NCBI RefSeq assembly: GCF_009833495.1
Contig: NZ_WUWG01000006.1
Location: 1-64,000 of the forward strand
Direction: 5' to 3'
Length of the DNA: 64,000 bases
Source: Oceanomicrobium pacificus
Lineage (GTDB): Bacteria > Pseudomonadota > Alphaproteobacteria > Rhodobacterales > Rhodobacteraceae
The position numbers and the translations under genes were made by a program. Numbering within the stretch: the first letter of the stretch is position 1; each line of letters begins with the position of its first letter. The notes beneath the pieces are model-generated. The model did no database searches. It saw nothing but the letters and a program-made list of their open reading frames with translations, and had not been told where the DNA came from. Positions 57,943 to 64,000 of the stretch are shown here, one piece after another.

Positions 57943-59355
57943 ATGGCTCTGATCGAGACGGATCTCTGCGTCATCGGCGCGGGCTCGGGCGGCCTGTCGG
58001 TTGCCGCCGGCGCAGTGCAGATGGGCGCGCGCGTCGTGCTGATCGAGGGCGGCGAGATGGGGGGCGACTGCCTCAACACCGGTTGCGTGCCCTCCAAGGC
58101 GCTGCTGGCGGCGGCGAAACAGGCCCATCTGATGGGGGCCGGCGCGAAATTCGGCATTGCACCAGTGGAACCGCAGGTCGATTTCGGCGCCGTCCACGAC
58201 CATGTGCATGGCGTGATCGCGGGCATCGCACCCCACGATTCGCAAGAGCGGTTCGAGGGGCTCGGCGTCAAGGTTCTGCGCGGCATGGCCCGCTTCACCG
58301 GAGACGATCGCGTGGCGGTCGAGGGGACCGAAGTCCGGGCCCGCCGGTTCGTCATCGCCACCGGATCGCGCGCCATGGTGCCGCCGATCGACGGAATCGC
58401 GGACGTGCCCTACCTGACCAACGAGTCGCTTTTCGACCTGACCGACCTGCCGGATCACCTGATCATCGTCGGCGGCGGGCCGATCGGGCTGGAAATGGCG
58501 CAGGCGCACCGGCGGCTCGGCGCGCAGGTCACCGTCATCGAGGCCGAACGGGCGCTCGGGAAGGACGATCCGGACGCTGCGGCGCTGGTCATAGAGCGGC
58601 TGCGCGCGGAAGGGATCACGCTCCACGAGGGTGCCGGCGTGACCTCCGTCGCAAATGTGCCGGCAGGCGTGGAGGTCTGTTTCGGAGAGGGCCAGAGCGT
58701 TACCGGATCGCATTTGCTTCTGGCCGTGGGGCGGGTGCCCAATCACGACCGGCTCGATATCGACAAAGCCGGGATCAAGGCGGACCGGCGCGGCATCATC
58801 GTCGACGCGGGTTTGCGAAGCTCCAACCGGCGGGTCTATGCGGTGGGCGACGCGGCGGGCGGCATGCAGTTCACCCATGTCGCGGGCTACCATGCGGGCA
58901 TCGTGATCCGCTCGGCGCTGCTCGGCCTGCCAGCCAAGGCCAAAACCGACCATATTCCATGGGTCACCTATACCGACCCGGAGCTTGCGCAGGTCGGCCT
59001 GACCGAAGCACAGGCGCGCGACAGACACGGCGACAGGGTCGAGATCCTCACGTTCGATTATGCCGAGAATGACCGCGCCCGCGCCGAGCGCGATACGGAC
59101 GGGTTCATCAAGGTCATGGTCTATCGGGGGCGCCCGGTGGGTGCGACCGTCGTCGGGCGGCAGGCGGGCGAGGTCATCCAGCTCTGGGCGCTGGCCCTGT
59201 CGGCGGGGCTGAAGATCAGCGACGTGGCGGGCATGGTGTCGCCCTATCCGACGCTGGGCGAACTGTCGAAACGCGCGGCGGGGCAGTATTACACGCCGCG
59301 CCTCTTCGATTCGCCGCTTGTGCGACGCATCGTCCAATTCGTTCAGAAATTCTGA
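57943..59355 (+). CDS. FAD-dependent pyridine-nucleotide disulfide oxidoreductase
   Basis: The 470-residue protein belongs to the lipoamide-dehydrogenase/mercuric-reductase group: FAD motif VIGAGSGGLSVAAGA, redox pair GGDCLNTGCVPSKA (Cys43, Cys48), NAD motif VGGGPIGLEMA and YAVGDAAGG. In the C-terminal interface the usual His of HPT is replaced by Tyr (SPYPTLGE). No lipoyl domain is present. AGGAGG is six bases upstream of ATG 57943. Pairing with a VTT protein is common and suggests a membrane-linked redox role. Confidence 0.88.
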   Translation: MALIETDLCVIGAGSGGLSVAAGAVQMGARVVLIEGGEMGGDCLNTGCVPSKALLAAAKQAHLMGAGAKFGIAPVEPQVDFGAVHDHVHGVIAGIAPHDSQERFEGLGVKVLRGMARFTGDDRVAVEGTEVRARRFVIATGSRAMVPPIDGIADVPYLTNESLFDLTDLPDHLIIVGGGPIGLEMAQAHRRLGAQVTVIEAERALGKDDPDAAALVIERLRAEGITLHEGAGVTSVANVPAGVEVCFGEGQSVTGSHLLLAVGRVPNHDRLDIDKAGIKADRRGIIVDAGLRSSNRRVYAVGDAAGGMQFTHVAGYHAGIVIRSALLGLPAKAKTDHIPWVTYTDPELAQVGLTEAQARDRHGDRVEILTFDYAENDRARAERDTDGFIKVMVYRGRPVGATVVGRQAGEVIQLWALALSAGLKISDVAGMVSPYPTLGELSKRAAGQYYTPRLFDSPLVRRIVQFVQKF

Positions 59356-59414
59356 CTACACCTTGTTCCCAACCGGAGCGCTGCCTAATCTCTGGACAGT
59401 TCGGGGCGGGACAG

Positions 59415-60803
59415 ATGGGTTTCTTCAAATCTCTATCAGGTCGGTTTTTGTTGCTGACCATTCTGTTCGTGATGCTGGCGGAGATCCTGATCTTCGTCCC
59501 TTCCGTCGCGCGCTTCCGCATGACAGAATTGCAGGAACGGCTGGAACTGGCGCAGCTTGCCTCGCTGTCGGTACTGGCGACGCCGGACGATATGGTCGCG
59601 CCGGAACTGGCTGACGAGCTGCTCGACAATGCGGGCGTCATCAACATCGTCCTGCGCCGCAATGAAGTGCGCGAACTGATCATCTCCAAACCCATGCCTG
59701 CGCCGGTGGACGAGACGTTCGACCTGCGCGATGCCTCTCCCATGCAGCTCATCACAGATGCGCTGCGCTGCCTGTTCGCGCCCGATGACCGCGTGATCCG
59801 CATCATCGGCCAGCCGATCAAGGGCGCGGGGCTGGAGATCGAGACAGTGCTCTACGAGCGGCCGGTGAAGGAGGCGATGCGCGACTATGGGCTCAACATC
59901 CTGTGGCTGTCCGCGCTCATCTCGATCATCACCGCCGCTTTGCTCTTCTTCTCGGTCCGCGGGCTGCTCGTCCGCCCGATCACCAAGGTCGTCGACAATA
60001 TGATGTCCTATCGCGACGATCCGGCGGACGCGCGGCGGATCATCGAGCCGAGCTCGCAGATCCGCGAGCTGCACGAGGCCGAACAGGCGTTGCAGGACCT
60101 GCAGGTCGCGCTCAGCCAGTCCCTGCGGCAGAAGGCGCGGCTCGCGGCGCTTGGCGGGGCGGTGGCCCGCGTGAGCCACGATCTGCGCAATATCCTGACC
60201 ACGAGCCAGCTTCTGGCCGACCGGCTGGAGGTCAGTTCCGACCCGGTCGTGGCGCGCACCGCGCCGAAGCTGCTGGGTGCGCTGCAGCGTGCGGTGACCC
60301 TGTGCGAGAGCACGCTCACCTTCGGCAAGGCGGAAGAGCCGGCGCCCACATTCCAGAAGGTGGTGCTGCGCGACATTGCCGACGAGGTTCTGGAAAACGA
60401 TGCGCTACGCAAAACGGGCGATCTGGTCGATTTCGACCGGAAAGTATCTCCCGCGATCACGCTCGTCACCGACCGCGACCACCTGTTCCGCATCTTGACC
60501 AATCTGGTGCGCAATGCGCGACAGGCGATCGAGGCAAGCAAGGTCGCGGGCACCGTCACGATCAGGGCCGAGCAGATCGGGGAAGAGATCCACATCCGCG
60601 TGGAGGATAGCGGACCGGGCCTGCCACCGCGGGCGCGGGACCACCTGTTCCGCGCGTTCGAGGGCGGCGCGCGGCAGGGCGGCACCGGGCTCGGCCTCGC
60701 CATTTCCTGGGAGCTGGCCCACGCGTTGGGCGGCACGCTGGAACTGGAGGCCACGTCACAGGACGGCACCTGCTTCCTGCTGGTCCTGCCGCGGAAGCGC
60801 TGA
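59415..60803 (+). CDS. Sensor histidine kinase
   Basis: The 462-residue protein has two membrane helices (about 11-31 and 162-182) around a roughly 130-residue periplasmic sensor, a HAMP segment, the phospho-acceptor SHDLRN (His255), and an ATPase domain with N-box NLVRNARQAI, G1 EDSGPGLP and G2 GGTGLGLA. No response regulator lies in the visible neighbourhood. It is 59 bases after the oxidoreductase and may be co-transcribed with it. Confidence 0.9.
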   Translation: MGFFKSLSGRFLLLTILFVMLAEILIFVPSVARFRMTELQERLELAQLASLSVLATPDDMVAPELADELLDNAGVINIVLRRNEVRELIISKPMPAPVDETFDLRDASPMQLITDALRCLFAPDDRVIRIIGQPIKGAGLEIETVLYERPVKEAMRDYGLNILWLSALISIITAALLFFSVRGLLVRPITKVVDNMMSYRDDPADARRIIEPSSQIRELHEAEQALQDLQVALSQSLRQKARLAALGGAVARVSHDLRNILTTSQLLADRLEVSSDPVVARTAPKLLGALQRAVTLCESTLTFGKAEEPAPTFQKVVLRDIADEVLENDALRKTGDLVDFDRKVSPAITLVTDRDHLFRILTNLVRNARQAIEASKVAGTVTIRAEQIGEEIHIRVEDSGPGLPPRARDHLFRAFEGGARQGGTGLGLAISWELAHALGGTLELEATSQDGTCFLLVLPRKR

Positions 60804-60846
60804 GAGGTGCACGCAAGGGAAAGCCGGATTTCCGTCGATTTCGCTC

Positions 60847-60873
60847 TTGCCAAGCCTGACCGGGCGCTATAAA
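60847..60873 (+). promoter_or_regulatory. Promoter of tRNA-Arg
   Basis: TTGCCA and a near-consensus TATAAA are 15 bases apart; the -10 ends 13 bases before the tRNA 5' end. Confidence 0.55.
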
Positions 60874-60886
60874 CCGCACCTCGCCT

Positions 60887-60963
60887 GCACCGGTAGCTCA
60901 GTTGGATAGAGTACTTGACTACGAATCAAGGGGTCGGGGGTTCGAATCCTCCCCGGTGCGCCA
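60887..60963 (+). tRNA. trnR: tRNA-Arg (anticodon ACG)
   Basis: This is a 77-base cloverleaf. GCACCGG pairs with CCGGTGC, anticodon stem CTTGA/TCAAG encloses CTACGAA giving ACG (read as ICG after deamination), and a T-arm GGTTCGAATCC and encoded GCCA are present. The protein genes beyond its 3' end are on the opposite strand. Confidence 0.97.
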
Positions 60964-61086
60964 CTTCCCTTTCAAACATTCTCGAGATGTGACCCAGAAG
61001 TTCAGGTTGCTCCTGCCAAACTGGTCACGTTCCGGCATATACCGCGACGCGGATTGACACCACGGCGACCACCTCAGGCTGATTGC

Positions 61087-62538
61087 CTACCGGGTCTCAT
61101 CAGCCGACTGCAAAAACGCCTTCAATATCGCTCCTACGGTGTCCTGAAGCGGTATTTCGGTCATTACGGCTTCTGCCTCTTCTCCGGGGCGATGCACGGC
61201 CAATGTCGTGAAAAGCGTATCATCTTTTGTGGCTTCCGCATCAGCGGCCTTCGTGTAGCGATAGATACGTGACCCGTGGTCACCGTGGACGATGAGCGTG
61301 GTGTCATCCTGCTTGGCCACCTGTTCGAAAAGCGGTGCCATCAGGCGGTCGACGCACCGCGCTTGCCGCCAGTGGCCGTTGAACAGTTCTTCGACCTCGT
61401 CCGGTGCATAGGGTGTCGTGCGATACTTGACCGATCGCCATTGCGATACCGGTAGCAGTCGGCATTCCTCATCGTAGATATAGGGAAAATGCGGAATGAT
61501 GATGTGGGCCACGAGTGCAGATCCCGGCTGCATGTCGGCAACCGCCTCCGGAAGCCCTTGCAGGAAATCGACCATCAGCGGCATCCGCGGTGCGTCGTCC
61601 ATGCTCCCGCTGGTTTTCGGCAGAATCTGTTCTCGCGCCCGTTTCAAATAGCCGAGTTTCTTGAACTCCAGATAATCGATGAAAACCCGCAGGCTGATTG
61701 CCGACCTCATCGATAGCGATTGGTCCCCGAATGCCTGAACATTGCCTAGGCCGTTATAGTTCAGACAGACGACACGCTCCGACGGCGTGCAAAATCCCAG
61801 ATGGGTGCTCTGGACGTATGTCTGCTGGAAGCCCCGCTGCTCCAATTCCGTCAGCAATGCGTTGTTGACGATGGAATTGCCGAAATAGTCGGCCTTGTCG
61901 TTCTTTCGATAGTTCCGTGGAAGCGAGTCGAGGCTCAATACTGACGTCACTGATCCCAATGTGTTGCTGCTCAGGCTTCTGGCGCGCGCAAACAGGGTCG
62001 CACCGCGCGAGACGTAATACGCTGCCATCTCATCCGGTGAGATATGATGTTCGACCGTCGTGTCGCCGTAAAAGGGCGAGCTTTTCTCGTCCAGTATTAC
62101 GTAGACGAGTTTCTTGTCCGACTGCGCTGAAACCCCTTCATGGCTTCCGGTGGTGACAAATCCCACAGGTTGCGGCGACAGGAAGGACGTGAGGCCGAAG
62201 ATCAAGGCGAAGGCGGCGACGATCTGCGTCGTCTGACGCGGGACGAAAAACATGCAAGCTGCAAACACTGCAATGACATGGAGCAGGAAGACAGCCAGCC
62301 ACGGCGTCAGATCGAGGTAGGTGTCGAAATAGAGCACCGCTAGAACCACCGAAGAGACCGCGAGTACGATCCTGCTGCGGGTCGCGGCCGTTACGAAACC
62401 AATTGCACCGAAAAGCCCGATGACCAGATACATTTCCACATCGTGGAGCCGGTATCCGATTTCATTGAGGACGCTCAGCGGGAACGCTGCCCAAAGCAGC
62501 GTATTGGCCCACAGGACGGATCGGTCGATTTGGGTCAT
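61087..62538 (-). CDS. Membrane-anchored sulfatase/phosphotransferase-like protein
   Basis: The 483-residue protein has four or so N-terminal membrane segments (about 8-120) and an alkaline-phosphatase-superfamily ectodomain: YVILDEKSSPFYGD near 146-159 and VHGDHGSR near 420, plus a histidine motif IIIPHFPYIYD. The layout resembles phosphoethanolamine/phosphoglycerol transferases acting on surface glycans or lipid A. The acceptor is unknown. It overlaps the upstream methyltransferase by four bases, so the two form one operon. Confidence 0.75.
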   Translation of the reverse strand: MTQIDRSVLWANTLLWAAFPLSVLNEIGYRLHDVEMYLVIGLFGAIGFVTAATRSRIVLAVSSVVLAVLYFDTYLDLTPWLAVFLLHVIAVFAACMFFVPRQTTQIVAAFALIFGLTSFLSPQPVGFVTTGSHEGVSAQSDKKLVYVILDEKSSPFYGDTTVEHHISPDEMAAYYVSRGATLFARARSLSSNTLGSVTSVLSLDSLPRNYRKNDKADYFGNSIVNNALLTELEQRGFQQTYVQSTHLGFCTPSERVVCLNYNGLGNVQAFGDQSLSMRSAISLRVFIDYLEFKKLGYLKRAREQILPKTSGSMDDAPRMPLMVDFLQGLPEAVADMQPGSALVAHIIIPHFPYIYDEECRLLPVSQWRSVKYRTTPYAPDEVEELFNGHWRQARCVDRLMAPLFEQVAKQDDTTLIVHGDHGSRIYRYTKAADAEATKDDTLFTTLAVHRPGEEAEAVMTEIPLQDTVGAILKAFLQSADETR

Positions 62539-63962
62539 GTGGTGGAATACTCCACCAGTAGCCGGCCGTTCTCTTCGAATGTCTTCGTGGTTCCGACCTG
62601 CCCGTTGGCCTCGACGGCGCGCATGAACGTCTCCGGCGAATAATCCGACGCCAGCTCATCGCGATGGGCCATCAGGCCCCGCACCATCGGGTCGGTGGTC
62701 GGCACGAACTCAATGATGCCCGTTGGGGCAAGGCTCATCAGCCAGTCGACGGCTTCGGACATCGGCAGGTTGCCCCCGATCACCATATGGTGGAGCACGG
62801 CAAGCGCGAGGATGCCGTCAGCGGGTGCACGTTCCGCAAGCCCCTGGCGTTCCATTTGCCGCCAACCCATGGACGGGCTGGGGTCGAGCAGGTTCATCAG
62901 TACCGGGATGATCCGGCCGCCGTCGCGGGCGCGGTTGCGCCAAGCGGCCTCGATACTGTCATTGTCCCCGTCGATCAGTACCGACAGCCCGGCACCGCCG
63001 TCGAGCGCAGCTCGGGAGAAATCACCCGTATTGCCGCCCAGATCCCAGATAATACCCGGCTTCGTGCGCGCGGCCCATTCGGACACGAAGGCGCTCTTGT
63101 CGCGTTTCATCGCGTCCGAGTAGCTGTTGCGCTCGGCATAGTCGCTCCAGTAGCTGTCCGGCCGGCGGTCGGATTTGAGACCCGCAATGAAGTCCCGCAG
63201 TTGCTGGAGAATGGCGCGGTAATGCGCCTTCGGCACCTGCGCCTGCTCAGCCCGGTTGGCGGACGAGCTGCTGGAATCGGATCGTTTGAGAACAGACCGG
63301 CCGTGCATCCAGACATGGAAGAGCGCGGTCGGGCTGAGCATCATCTTGCTCTTTGGCAGAACGGCGAGTGCGTCCTCGAAGCGGATCCCATCCATCGAGC
63401 CGCGATAGAGCGACTGGAACCCGAGACCTGACCAAGCTTCCAGTAAAAGCGGCAGCAGGAACTGTCGGCAGAACTGGTTGTAACCGGCCCAGGGTTTTCC
63501 GTCCTCATACGGGCGCAACGAAGGCGGATCGATGTGAAGAAACCGGCCGTCAAACATCTGCATGTTGTAGGCCGTGGCGTCGGACAGGACGTAGCCCTTG
63601 TCAAACGCGACGAGTTGCAACGACAGGTGCTGCAAGGCCGCGTCCTTGAGTTGAGAAAAGACCCACTCATAGGGATAGGTCACGACGGGAAGGCGCGGGT
63701 GCTCGTAGAGCGCCACAATGTCCTCTCCGCGGGCGCCGCGAAACTGAGAGCGCAAATCCGCGCCCGCATCCAGCGCATTTGTATCGATCATAAGCCCTTG
63801 GACTGCGAGCGCGTCGAGGAGCCCAGATGTTTTGAGCTTTGAAAACGTCTCGGCAGACGAAGATGTGAGGCCGCGGATGATCCTGTCTTCATGTCTGAAG
63901 ACATAGCCCGAACTGTCCCGGAAAGAGCCCGGGTTGCGCACTGCTCCTGTTGAACCTGTCAC
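62535..63962 (-). CDS. NoeA-like class I SAM-dependent methyltransferase
   Basis: The 475-residue protein has an N-terminal region (about 60-200) resembling the family found with NoeA (ALYEHPRLPVVTYPYEW, DATAYNMQMFDG) and a C-terminal Rossmann methyltransferase domain beginning at IIWDLGGNTGDFSRAALDGG. NoeA is a host-specificity methyltransferase in rhizobia; its acceptor is disputed. GTG at 63962 overlaps a preceding TGA; a GTG at 63941 with AGGAG close upstream is an alternative. Confidence 0.72.
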   Translation of the reverse strand: MTGSTGAVRNPGSFRDSSGYVFRHEDRIIRGLTSSSAETFSKLKTSGLLDALAVQGLMIDTNALDAGADLRSQFRGARGEDIVALYEHPRLPVVTYPYEWVFSQLKDAALQHLSLQLVAFDKGYVLSDATAYNMQMFDGRFLHIDPPSLRPYEDGKPWAGYNQFCRQFLLPLLLEAWSGLGFQSLYRGSMDGIRFEDALAVLPKSKMMLSPTALFHVWMHGRSVLKRSDSSSSSANRAEQAQVPKAHYRAILQQLRDFIAGLKSDRRPDSYWSDYAERNSYSDAMKRDKSAFVSEWAARTKPGIIWDLGGNTGDFSRAALDGGAGLSVLIDGDNDSIEAAWRNRARDGGRIIPVLMNLLDPSPSMGWRQMERQGLAERAPADGILALAVLHHMVIGGNLPMSEAVDWLMSLAPTGIIEFVPTTDPMVRGLMAHRDELASDYSPETFMRAVEANGQVGTTKTFEENGRLLVEYSTT

Positions 63963-64000
63963 CCTTCGGACTCAACCTCGCTTGTGTCGTCCTGTGGTTC
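63959..64000 (-). CDS. Partial 3' end of an upstream gene
   Basis: On the - strand the frame is open from the window edge to a TGA that overlaps the methyltransferase GTG (GTGA). The last 13 residues are acidic (EPQDDTSEVESEG). Tight overlap suggests an operon continuing out of the window, but so short a piece is weak evidence. Confidence 0.35.
   Translation of the reverse strand, partial: EPQDDTSEVESEG

Noticed and set aside
61054-61272. Short + strand frame after tRNA-Arg as an integrase remnant
   Set aside because: The translation has no integrase-like motif and overlaps the 3' part of the - strand sulfatase-like gene.

Overview
The window looks like a chromosome segment of a marine-type alphaproteobacterium of the order Rhodobacterales (Roseobacter group). 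The reasons are the GC-rich codon use, the rpmH-rnpA-yidD-ttcA-(GGDEF/EAL)-yidC-engB-argB neighbourhood, the Aap/Bzt-type amino-acid ABC transporter, an ATP12-type F1 assembly chaperone, and the order of the ribosomal operons. The identification is by recognition of protein families and gene order, not by a database search.

Region 1 (1-35,700, all on the + strand) is the translation and transcription core. It starts inside a tuf gene and runs: tRNA-Trp, secE, nusG, rplKA, rplJL, rpoBC; a DMT-family exporter; the str operon (rpsL, rpsG, fusA, second tuf); then S10, spc and alpha operons (rpsJ to rplQ, with secY, adk and rpoA). The two tuf copies are identical over the whole stretch visible here. 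The S10 operon is broken between rplW and rplB by a terminator, a gene-free stretch and an exported DUF1254/DUF1214 protein, after which rplB resumes. Many intergenic gaps carry stable hairpins, including candidate L1 and L10 autoregulatory leaders and paired palindromes between rplP and rpmC.

Region 2 (35,745-45,912, + strand) is housekeeping and uptake: rarA, two consecutive small proteins that look like degenerate BLUF domains, crcB (fluoride exporter), an RluC-type pseudouridine synthase, a HAD phosphatase, the ATP12 chaperone, and aapJQMP.

Region 3 (46,021-56,855, mostly - strand) holds a SixA-like phosphohistidine phosphatase; a four-gene run (ABM-fold protein, WYL regulator, sterol-desaturase-type hydroxylase, 4Fe-4S protein); argB; a SPOR-domain lipoprotein on the + strand; engB, yidC, a GGDEF/EAL protein, ttcA, yidD, rnpA and rpmH. 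The last group links membrane-protein insertion, RNase P and tRNA modification.

Region 4 (57,147-64,000) holds a TVP38/TMEM64 membrane protein coupled to a flavin disulfide-oxidoreductase-like enzyme, a sensor histidine kinase without a nearby regulator, and tRNA-Arg. Beyond the tRNA, on the - strand, lie a membrane sulfatase/phosphotransferase-like protein and a NoeA-like methyltransferase that probably act on a cell-surface polymer; these continue past the window edge.

No CRISPR array, insertion sequence, prophage or rRNA gene was seen. The most unusual items are the interrupted S10 operon, the tandem BLUF-like proteins that lack the flavin photochemistry residues, the WYL-linked operon with a palindrome, and the possible island edge at tRNA-Arg.
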